Positions 12,201 through 22,684 of a DNA stretch of 64,000 bases are shown piece after piece. The DNA is taken from NCBI GenBank assembly GCA_013433145.1, contig CM024185.1:4414501-4478500 (forward strand). Direction: 5' to 3'. Numbering within the stretch: position 1 is the stretch's first letter; the number at the start of each line of letters is the position of its first letter. The translations under genes and the position numbers were made by a program. The notes under the pieces were generated by a model that was not told the DNA's origin, ran no database searches, and saw only the letters and a list, made by a program, of their open reading frames with translations. This DNA is from Ascaris suum (taxonomy: Eukaryota > Nematoda > Chromadorea > Rhabditida > Ascarididae).

Positions 12201-14210
12201 AACATTACAAATTCAAATTCGAACACCATTAAGTGGCTATCGATCTGAGGTTATAATTGCTCTACGATATTTCAGCGGTTATTGAAACGTTTTGTTGATA
12301 TTTAGTTGCGAGTAAAAGCGATAGGAGCCTTCACTTATTGTATATAAAAATTACATATTACTTATTACTCTATATAAAAAGAGTACAAGTAATCCCATTG
12401 ACAGATATATTTTTTTTGCAGGCAATTAATTCATTTCGATTTACATGTGAGATATTGGCCGTTGCTGTTCTTCATACAGTTAACATCGCTAATAACATAC
12501 GATTGCATATGTATGAGAGACGAATATCTGGTACAAATGTTCCAACACTTGGCGAACGTTATCAACTCAAGGTATCACCAGACATTTCAAATAATGGGTG
12601 TAAAAATTCGAAAAATTTATTTATTGATTAATTTAAATATTTTCGTCGATTATTTTAGTTTAGTTTAGACTTAATGACAAATATTATTCATATTATTGAT
12701 GTAATTATGAAGCAAAGGAAATTATAAAGAGTGATAATTCCATTGAATTAAGGCAAATTACGAATATCAAAGGTTGAAAAAAATGGTCATTAATCAACTA
12801 CGATCGCATTTGATGGCGAAATTGAAATTTCTTTTATAAATGGATTAAATTCGTTGTGATAATCGAATTGTACTTAACGAAATGTTTATTTCTTATTTTA
12901 TTTAGTTAATACAACTATATAGAGGTGATAATTACTTAGAATTTAAACAGCGCAAACCTCAATACAACAGGTTCTATTTTTACCATTTCAACTCGATCCG
13001 TTATATCGTCTATGCATCACCACCTATGTCGTCTATTCACCTCAAAGCTCACTTGTTGCTCGCTTCATGAAGTTCGCAAAGAGAGATTTTTTGATTTGCC
13101 GCAAAAGCGTAGGAAATTAGCTATCGCAATATTGAAAAAAAAAACGGATTTTCCGGTTTGTAGCGCAGATTTTCCGATTGACAATGAATTTCTCGAATAA
13201 TTTCTCGATGCATCGGAAATATGACTCTTTTATAGGATCAGTTATTATTGAAAATGTTAGCAATTTTTGTAATAAACACCCAGAAAGCTAGCCGATACCC
13301 TGATACCTGTTCCTATTCACACAGATTTTAGAATGGAATTTAGCGTAATTGAGTAATTTATCGAAGCGAAATGAATTTTAAAATTTATAGCTGTAAACGT
13401 TTTCAATTCGATAGTTCAATTGCATTTCAATATTAGTTTGAATTAATTCCTTTTGTTCTATTTTTTCCTCGTGAATAATCAAAAAAAAAAAAATCTTTTA
13501 AGGAAAATCGGCGAACAATTCGATCGATGCTTCCACTTTTTTGGGTAACATTTATTTTCGGATGTATCCATTCAATTGCTGTCGCGACACGCTTTATGGT
13601 TTGTACTATTTACTTACATACTTGGGAAAAAAAATTTCCTCTCATTATTTTTCTTCCCAAAAAGTCCCGCAATTTGCTCCATCACTTTTAGAGTTTTTCT
13701 TATGTATTATAAATATTGCATTGAAAATAGTGAAGCCTTATTTTATTGATAGATAGCGGTGTCATAGCACCAAAACGTCCTCACGAAAACGTTTCAACGT
13801 TTCCACCCACTCATATTTACGCATCGCTCGCTTGCAATAATCTCACAACGAGCGATTTTCCATTAATAAGCAGTAAAGCTTTTTCCTACTATTGTTGAAA
13901 TTATGACTGCAATTATGCAGTAGACTTACTTATGAATAACTTGAGTTCCTTACTGAATAACTTTTGAATATTTTAATCATCATAGGGACACCAATGGGCT
14001 AACTTTGATTTGATTCTAGGTTTTTCGTGATGGAACGCTCGCATATGTCATTTATAGTGATATATTTTAAATATATTTGTTTTTCATCCACTGACATTAT
14101 GCGTTGTTCTTGCGCTGAAGTTTCCCAAAATTCGTAATAACCTATGTCGGAGAGCTCAACGAGTAATTCCGGTCGGGAAGGCAAGTAAATTAACATTTCG
14201 ATTCAAGTGA
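9249..14210 (+). CDS. Sra-superfamily chemoreceptor (7TM), frameshifted last exon
   Basis: A nematode seven-transmembrane chemosensory receptor of the Sra/Srab/Sre group, predicted at the membrane of sensory neurons. Exons: 9249-9505, 11108-11315, 12139-12249, 12422-12571, 13503-13598, 14020-14210. The first intron is phase 2, the rest phase 0. Family marks are FHVNARLLF after TM1, CDYLID before TM3, CVERCIAVIASKAYE after TM3, LGERYQLK joined to ENRRTIRSMLPL before TM6, and FHPLTLCVVLALKFPKIRNN in TM7. The last exon starts in frame as VFRDGTLAYVIYSDIF and then meets TAA at 14068. TM7 resumes in the next frame. One extra base in the TTTTAAA run would restore a 337-residue protein, normal length for the family, with exact phase. 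The subfamily is not settled. It is either a real gene with an assembly error or a young pseudogene. Confidence 0.82.
10160..10206. repeat. short direct repeat with internal palindromes
   Basis: The unit gtaatagtgatcat occurs twice about 19 bases apart in intron 1 of the chemoreceptor gene. It contains the palindrome tgatca, and acttgt/acaagt flank the first copy. No function assigned. Confidence 0.6.
11339..11392 (+). repeat. tandem atgatgacgtttt repeats with four TGACGT cores
   Basis: Directly after exon 2 of the chemoreceptor gene, the motif atgatgacgttt is repeated three times with an extra atgacgt in front, giving four TGACGT cores on the + strand within 54 bases. TGACGT is the half site bound by CREB/ATF-type bZIP factors. 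The array could be an intronic enhancer or a simple microduplication. Confidence 0.6.
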
Positions 14211-16453
14211 AATTTGCTTCAATGGTGACCACTTTAGAAATTAGTCTGCTTCGACATTTGTTTGCTCTAAACTAAGTCAATCGATTGCCTATTGTTTACG
14301 AAACACTGAGGTGTTAGTTATGATTCATCTTGCAAAAGAATTTAAGAAGAATTTTGAATCCACTGCCGCTTGTTAGCGTTCTCAATACGCTTTCTTTGAC
14401 GTTTTTTTTTAAATTGTAAATTGAGGTCTAACTAGGATCCAATATAAGTATGATAATATTCAAGGAGCGTTGTTGAAACAATATTTCCTCCTCGTATCTG
14501 AAATTTTGCAATGAATTTTTAGATATAATTATATAATAAGAGAGATAGAACGTCATTTCGACTGGGAATTGCAAAGAGTTTTTTAATCTTTTGTAGATAT
14601 TGCTGGTCACATTGCATAGTGAGTTGCACAACTGCAGGAATTGCACCACAATTGCAATAACCTCTTCTTAGAGATTTTCAATTTGCCTTTTTTATGGTCC
14701 ATATAGAACCGAAATTGACTCAAATTCTTTAATCTTCTATGATGCCCTGATCCCTCTTATAAACACATCGTTATATAGAAAATAGGTGCTACAGATCGGT
14801 ACTTGGCTAACAATGAAACGTGAAGTTTTAAAACCGTTAGCCTATGCAGCCCGTATCTTGTTGCATATGACAATGATATGCAGATGTAGAGAAAAGATAT
14901 ATCGCAGCATGGACTTTCTCTTTCTTGTGGGGTAGGGTGTAAGCGGTGCTAAAGTGAGGATTCAGATCGAAAGAAAGGTGCAGTTATATTTCGTAGTTCC
15001 TTAACGCAAAATTATTTTGCTGAATCGTCGACCCAGAAAATTTGTCCACCATTTGAAGTGAAGAGACATTCCAACTGCTAACAAGTGATTTCAGGGAGAG
15101 GGATTTAAAAGGGATCTCCTTCTTTCCATTCATCTTAGCCACAAATATGGGCGAAACAAATGCTTTATAGTAGCGTACTACAATGAAATAATTTTTCAGC
15201 AAAATACAAGTGTGACACATTCAAACTGTTATGTAGTCGATGGTGCTCATGTTGGCCAAGAGCGTTATTTCGAAGATTTGCGAGATAGTTGGAACAATGC
15301 TCCATTCACGCATCAACATACATTTGCTTGTGTATTTGAACATATTATAGTTAACATGAAGAAATCTATAAAATTTCTCTTCTAATCAGGTACTCATTTT
15401 CTATTCTCATTTTCACATTTTCAATGAAAAAGCTTCCTATGCGACCTGAAATCATCTTAATTTTTCCATGATAGTGGTAAAATTTTGCTCAAAAACTTCG
15501 GATTTCAGTCCGCTTTTCGTTTCAATTACGCCAGGTTTTTTTTTCATTCGTGAATTGAATAGCCGTTGTGACCAATTATTTCTCGTCGTTGACGATTGCA
15601 TTTCCCGATGTGCATACGATCTTTGCTGAAGTCGGTTTTAACCGAAGTCCCTTCAAATGCAAATGCCACGCTAGCCGAAGCTGTACTACTCTCCTGGATT
15701 CTGTGCTTATTCTGCAGTTTTAAGGACAATCCTTCAATACAATCCGGGTATGAAGAGAGTTGCGACTTAACCGGTACGTTCCGGAATGACCGCATTTGGC
15801 GAAGAAACGGATCGACTTGTTTATTGACTTCTCTCGTCAAATAATTCGCAAAAGCACATAAAATCACCGGCTGTCTCATGTTATTCTTTGGCCGTTCCCT
15901 TTGTGGGCTTTCATCCACTACTCATCTCTTGCGGAAATACTTTTGACTTCATTTATTGAGTTAAGAGGCTATGCCCATCTCATGCATTCACCGCTGTTCA
16001 AGTAACCTTCAAATCCCGTCCAAGGTATCCCAAAAACGCAGCCACTACGACCGTCATATTTTGCTTGAGGCGTTCGGTTCATCCGGGGACGTCGTCAATG
16101 GCGGATGGCCCTAAATCGTAATGATGAACTGATGTAGTGCCAAGCTGAACTCTAAACGGTAGTTGATAGCCAAAGTGGAAAACAACAAGAAGGCCATTTT
16201 CAATTATTATTCTACGAAATGTGCACACCTTATGGATGTATGGACGCTATTCATGTTGTACATTCTCACACACAGCTGTAAGCATTTTATATAGATCTTC
16301 TCAGTTACAGCCGTTTGACGGCGTCTAAGTGAAGTTCGAGATTATCGATTTTTATTGTAAGCGATTTTGAGGTATTCATAAGGCAATCGAGAATGCGCTC
16401 AAATGTGATGATTTGATGTTAGTTTCAGTGAGGGATGTGCTTGTTTGCCATTT
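14211..16453. other. spacer between chemoreceptor and PP1 gene (tail to tail)
   Basis: The two flanking genes converge here. An open frame follows a ttttcag acceptor near 15208 and reads to TAA near 15385 on the + strand (segment GQERYFEDLRDSWNNAPF). It could be an alternative exon or part of another gene. A 124-codon frame on the - strand spans 15544-15918. Neither has recognised relatives. Bases 15590-16150 are more GC-rich than their surroundings and may be a decayed mobile element, but no terminal repeats or catalytic motifs were seen. Confidence 0.4.
16351..16356 (-). promoter_or_regulatory. candidate polyadenylation signal of the PP1 gene
   Basis: tttatt on the + strand reads AATAAA on the - strand, 98 bases after the PP1 stop codon at 16454. 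Spacing and orientation fit. Confidence 0.5.
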
Positions 16454-19400
16454 TAAGCGGCACCTGCGGCTTGCTTCATTGCCAAGCGAACAGCCTTACT
16501 GGCTGGACGATATACCTGCAATTACGACCCGTTTTCAGGTGCTAACAGATTGTTTCTAATTAACTTCTTTGGAAAGGTAAATTTGTTGGGGCAAAAAATT
16601 ATGACTGATATATCTATGAATATAGGCGAACACATTTCTTTTTTCTAAAATCCGTTCAAAATTTTTCGGTGTTTTATAATTAACTTTAAAATCCATATAT
16701 TAAAGGAATTATCTAAAAATCTACTGGAAGCCCTAATATAAAAATGGTTTCACCTTTCAAAAGACTATGATATAATGACGCAGTATGCGACCTTCATCAT
16801 GATAAACTCAACGAAATGACGAATAAAAGAGCTGTCCAATAAATAACAGTGAATCGTAATGTAATTACCTGGAAGGAGCAGTTCATATCTTCGGTAATAG
16901 ACATTGTACCGCCGGCATTATCGAATTGGCCGCAGTAGTGAGGTGCTGAGAAGACAGTTACGAGTCGCCTATTCGCGAAGAACTCATATCCATCTTGAAC
17001 TACCTTCAAAAGAGATTAATTACATCATATAATGGATGTTTATGCTATATTCTTCGTTTTAGCATAATAAATTCTGTGGTTTCTACCATTGCCGGTTCAA
17101 TGGGGCGTGCAGAACAATCAGTCACTCACAGCTGGGATTTCCTGACGAAAACCAATGGACCGCACGTAGGTATATTACTACGCAGCACATAAACTTCAAA
17201 GAAACTAAGCGTTAGTAATGAATTACATAGTACGATATGTCCAAGTATGAATGCCCAGCATAAGGTAGTAGTTGTAGTAGACCCTTGATAAAAAGTAGAA
17301 CAAACCTGATGGGCACGACAGATGAGGTCAAGGTCAAGTTTCTGGCAGATATCCACTACGACGTCCTGACCAAAGGTATACGAAGCGCCCCTCGTATTCG
17401 CTTGCCAGCCTTTTACCCATTGGTCGGGATCAGCCCTATACGCATAGTAGATTTAAGATCCGGCATACCAAGAGTCCTGTGTTTTACTTAATCAACAAAT
17501 GTCGGTCTCACAGAAACCGTGTGTGGCGACCATGGTTAGTAGTTGCTCTCCACTACCCATATCCGATCCCTCCTTTGCTGCTCCCTTTTGTTTTCCCTCA
17601 TCACAACTCTACTAGATTTCGCTAAGCTATACGAACTAACTCCTTTGTATTGTTCAACGCGCTTGGAACTACACAGTGCTTTGACGGGACCCGAATCTAG
17701 ATGGCTGTGGTATGACTTCTGCTACTGTTGTTGATCAGTGAGGTAACATCATCATGGTGGAACGCACGTCGCATTGCTCGAAAAGATATCATCATGTTAA
17801 GTGTAATGATATTTCACACATTTGACTAATGTTAGAATATTGCACAACAGAATCGACATACCACAATAGGTCCAGCTCCATCGACGGGTTAGGTGGGTCT
17901 ATAGGACGTGGCAGATTTCGGAGCTGGTCCAGAGTAGATAGGTGAGGCGAAAGACCACCGTGCATACACAGAATCCTGGCGCCAATGTAGCCGCACAATG
18001 GCATACAGTTGAACGTATCCTGCAATCATAAAGGACCAGTAGTATTCGCATACTGCATCATATGGTCACGCACCAAAACGTTACAGCCAATTTTTCCAGA
18101 CCAATCCCTCCTCTCTCTTATTTATTGCAGTCTCTTCTTCCGTTAGCTAAGTCTTGAGCCTGCTTCACCTGGAAATGTCACAGGTGTTCGACAGTTCGGA
18201 AATATCTAACCTGGAACTGCTTCCAGAGGCGAATAGAGTGATAGCGGCGGTTGCATTCTTCATAAAATCCATACACTCGATTGATTGCACTCGTCTCGTG
18301 ATTCCCTTTACAAAAAAGACATTATTAAAAAACGAGATAATTGAACTCAAGATGAAATTTAAAAACTTGATTAACTATAAGCACGAAGAAAACTCAAGTT
18401 CATTTCTTAACAGTATAATATCTATAGCTACCTACAGCCATACTAGAAGAACCAAATACATATGCAATAACTATGAAACTTATATGCGGCAGAGATCGAT
18501 AAGGTACCATGGAAGACAGCTGTTTAACTTGAATGGCTCACGTAATCATAGAGATCTTTGATTTGCATAACGGATAAACTGTTGGCTATTTTTGAGTCGA
18601 TGAAATGAAAGAAATGAGAAGAAATTGGCCGAATCACTTCTAGACGGCTCAACTTCTATACGTCATCGTATCATATCAGCTCATTCAAGTTGAAACCATT
18701 CGAAAGTCTTAGCACTGTGAACTACCCGCTAAAGAACACCTATTTCGCGGTAATAAACACCCCTAATATTTTGCTTAACATGAACAAAAAAACTCAATTA
18801 AACTTTATAAATGACTGCTTTCAAAGGAATTCAGGTGATTAAAAACATGTTTAACAACTATCATATCTAATAGCGATTTGATAGTTGAACTCATCGATTA
18901 AGTTCACCTCGAAGCATAAAGAAGTTCTCGGGATATTTGATCTTATAGCAGAATTGAAGACATATCGTCTCGATATTCTGTTTGCCACGATCCACAAAAT
19001 CACCCAAGAAGAGATAATTGGATTCCGGTGGAAATCCGTTCTTGTCATAGATACGTAGCAGATCAGAATACTAAAAAAAAATAGTTAACAAATCTTATGC
19101 ATAAGCCGGAAATTGTATATTCCTCATTTATATTAGGTAAACGTTCAGATTAGTGGCAAAATTAGCAAACTTTTAACGCATCTACACCGAGATGCACCGT
19201 CAAATGTGCCTTACGATGCAATCTTTTATCGTTTATTTTTGCATATTTTTCTTACGATCGATATGCGGTTATATATACGGTATACATAAATCTTACGGCA
19301 TATATAAATTTGTGGGTGAATTCGCAACGAAAACACCACTAAATAAAATGCATCAATCATGATATAGGTAATTGAAATCTATGTGAAATATCTGTAATAC

Positions 19401-20560
19401 CAAAAATATGCATACTATTTCACAATAGTGCGCCCGATTAAGTGTTATATGATGATAGATAACGTACCTCAGCTTAATATTAGTGCAAGGTAATCAATGT
19501 TCCAAATAGCACTACCGCATGGTAATCAGGTTTTTAATTACTGTCACCGTATGGCAATGTGTTCTGACCTGCATTATCGCTTGGTAATCAGTACCCCAAC
19601 TAGCATTGGCATATTCTCATCAGTAGTGTCATACTGTAGCCATACATCAAAGGCAAGTAGACACTTGTTGTGCAGAAAGAACACTCGAAATACTGCGGGT
19701 CTCTAGCAATGGGCAAAACAGATGCGTTCTTCACAAAGATCGGAAGTAGACAGGAAGTAATCTCGCAACAGAAAATGGTAAGTAAATCAACCACGATTTT
19801 GTTGTTCATCTTATCGCTACGTGCGCTATAAACGAGGTACACTTTGAAATAGCATGGAACATTCGAACCTGGCCGTGAATATCACCGCACACGACGAGTG
19901 GAGGCTCGACCTCGATGAGGCTGGGCTGGTTCATGAAGGTTTGTCTAGCCAGAAGACACAGCTGATGCAGCTCCTCCTCCGCCACCTAGAAGTACTTCTC
20001 TTCTCGACCACGATAACCCTAACTAGGATTGAATCAGAACTGCTGTTCCAATACCTCTACATGCAGTCTTATCATTTTATGCAAATCCCGCATAGGTTGA
20101 AACGTTGATTCGCGACACACAAGTGCCCCTTCACCAAATGATGTGAATAAATATGCAAATTAATATCACTTGTTTTATACACTGATCTGAATGTTGCACC
20201 TGAAGTCATTTATAACGTGAACTAGTCCAAAAACCGGAACCTGACAGTTACACTTGTCACATTTGAAACAAAAAACTCTAATATTTGCATAAAATTATAA
20301 AATCATTAGCACTGGTCAAGCACAAACACAATCACGATAGTACATCTTATCGGTTCGCTTAATATCATGACGCTTTAATATGCGATTATCGAGTAAAATG
20401 TTATTTAATCTTAGCGAAATAATTCCATAAAAATGGAAATCAAGCGAATAGAAAATCCAATAGAAAACATCCAGGATACCTGAGTTGTGAGGCGACCACC
20501 AGCCATTCCGACGTTTAGTAGACGGCCGATCATGTTATCTACATCGAAAGGAGCCCCCAT
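16454..20560 (-). CDS. PP1-type Ser/Thr protein phosphatase catalytic subunit
   Basis: A metal-dependent phosphoprotein phosphatase of the PP1 (PPP) family. Exons on the - strand: 20560-20480, 19985-19869, 19070-18908, 18305-18211, 18019-17862, 17435-17306, 17003-16869, 16516-16454. All join in phase to 313 residues. The metal and catalytic motifs are present in order: [36 protein letters not shown] and [18 protein letters not shown] replaces the usual SAPNYCGEFDNAGG. The N-terminus is short ([18 protein letters not shown]) and the tail is a basic, alanine-rich [20 protein letters not shown]. Sequence drift with an intact active site resembles the expanded nematode PP1-like phosphatases, many of which act in the male germline; that role is inference. 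Intron 2 carries a roughly 30-bp minisatellite. Confidence 0.93.
19489..19612. repeat. degenerate ~30-bp minisatellite, four units
   Basis: Four head-to-tail units begin with ggtaatca (ggcaatgt in the third): 19489-19520, 19521-19552, 19553-19582 and 19583-19612, of 32, 32, 30 and 30 bases. Units end in variants of taccgcat or tatcgctt. The array lies in intron 2 of the PP1 gene. Similar words (gcattaccgt, gcattacggc) recur near 20630-20660, upstream of the PP1 start codon. Confidence 0.7.
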
Positions 20561-22662
20561 TGTCTTCTTCAAATCTTGATAAAAATATGCCTCCTATAAA
20601 TGCTTTCTTTAGTAATTCCCATTCGATAGGCATTACGGCATCTTTATAAGCATTACCGTAGCACCTTCGAGTTAAACACTTTAGCCTGTAAGAAGTAATT
20701 ATAAGATAGTAACAGCAGGTTTTGGGTACAGTCTCTGTCTCTTTTAAATCTACACCTACCGTTCTATCTTATTAGGCGCCACAAATGCGATATTGATGAA
20801 AAGGTTGCGTCTATGGGGTCAACTTTTTTAACTCTGTGATATTCGAGCCTATTAAGGTCGAGTACGTTGTGACAGCTAAGGCGTACGCCTAGCACTTAAA
20901 CCATCTGAAGAACCTACCGAGCACTGATAGTTCAACAGCCGACCTAACCATGCATTCACGGCCTTCCGGAAATTCACACCTGCCAGAAAGCTTGTATGGA
21001 TCACTTATATCTGAGGCTTTTGAAGGCATAGAGCTTTTGTGAGAATGGCCCGTAAACCACAGTTGGCTTAATATGTGCTTATCTTGACTCCAGTTTAACC
21101 AAGTCCCCTCTTATGAGTCTAGAGCAGCCAGTGTACAGACTCATAATAATACTATAAACTAGAGAAAGCAGTTGAGGATGTACTGGACTCTGGCCATTGC
21201 CAAACTGCCCGTCGTCCACATCAGACTTTAGCGAAGTTGACGAATAGCTAAACATCTCTAGGGAAGTTGTGCAAACTTACTTAATACTTCTGTCCGAGGA
21301 GAACCACTTCAACCACCTGGCGAGGAGCGAACTGATCAAACAATGCGCCGCATTTGTTTCGAGATGCTTTTATAGATACCTCCAATACAAATTTCTCACA
21401 TCTAAATCATTTTTTCTGAATTAGGTACCAATAAACAACAGATGCCACTTTTCTGTATCACTTCTTTATTGAATGAGCAAAATAAATGCATTAACTTCAA
21501 CAATAGAAAATTAACGCATAATTTGAAAAATTTGGAACGAAATCAAATTAACGAATATAAACATGAAAAATTTTTAAATCTCTATGATTTTCAGCTGTAA
21601 TCGAATTTGAGAAGATATTTTGAGTTTGGCGCGCTCTTTTATGCAAGAAATTGTAGCGCAATATTATATTCTTAATTTCAACTTGATGTATCATTGAAAT
21701 GCGGCGTTTAATAATTTACGTTAGATTTTTTTTTCTTTGCTCTTTTGTTTGCCGAAGTTTTAAATATGAGACATTTAAGCAGTTTTTTTGTTATTGTTGA
21801 ATGCAAATTTAAGTTCTCATAATTTTATTTATTTGTGTATTTTTTTTCATCGAATGAAATTCTATTGTTCGATGAAAATTTTTTCTTTTTAAATTTATAT
21901 TCGAACTAAGCAAACCAATAGTCACTCTTTTCAATGAAGTTTTTAATTTTCTAAGATGTTACGACATAAAAACAAATTTTCTACTATATCGTCTTCGTTT
22001 AACTTCGAAGTAACTAAGTGGAAGTAATGCTCAAGTTTATGACATTTGGGAGTGTTGGTTAGAGCGATTGGGAAGTATGCTCCCGATCCTGGTCACAGCT
22101 GGAAGCTGGAATTGGTTGAACGATGGTCGTATGAAGAGAAATTAAACCACGTCTTAATCACCCGGGACTCTAAGAAGCAACTGCTTTAACCGATCTCTCT
22201 ATAACGGCAATGGAAAAGAGGGCATTATTCGGTCCGAACTCCTGAACCCTTTTCCTTGATTACTTGAAGTCAAAAATTTGCAGTCACCGACCGCTATCTT
22301 GCTTTAAAACCAAGTTTAGTAAAACTTTGTTAAGTACAACAACCTGAATACGAAGCTCGTCCTGTCCAGTATTCGTATCATACTAGCAAACAGCTATTCG
22401 TTGGCTTTTGACGTAGTTGGTGCAGAATTTCAAGAAGAGATCGGTTACATAATTGCTGCTCGTCACTTCTTTTTAAAAATCATGTTTATTATTGATAAAC
22501 ATGAAACTCAGTTGCTATCTTCTCGATTGTGCAATATTAACTATTTTTTATAACCGACCGCCACGATAATATTGAGGCGACTCTTAATTCCTGTAATTTG
22601 TGGATCTTTTTGTTTATTTATAATCTTTCTTTCTCTTGATTTTATTTAAAATTTTATTCTAG
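20561..22662. other. divergent intergenic region between PP1 and POFUT2
   Basis: The flanking genes are transcribed away from each other, so both promoters should lie here. No coding exon was identified. Bases 20780-21350 and 22030-22290 are richer in GC than the rest and contain short open stretches on both strands. They could be remains of mobile or tRNA-derived elements (for example ttggttagagcgattgg near 22057), but no ends or domains could be defined. Octamer ATGCAAAT occurs at 21801. Confidence 0.45.
22661..22662 (+). promoter_or_regulatory. candidate trans-splice acceptor for POFUT2
   Basis: attttattctag ends at 22662, 22 bases before the chosen start codon. It is a good nematode 3' splice consensus with no plausible 5' exon close by, so it may accept a spliced leader. 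An out-of-frame ATG at 22669 lies between it and the start. Confidence 0.4.
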
Positions 22663-22684
22663 GCGCTGATGCTAGAAGGCACAA

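Noticed and set aside
18154..18561. 135-codon + strand frame
   Set aside because: Antisense to PP1 exon 4, whose minus-strand reading has clear homology and correct splice phases.
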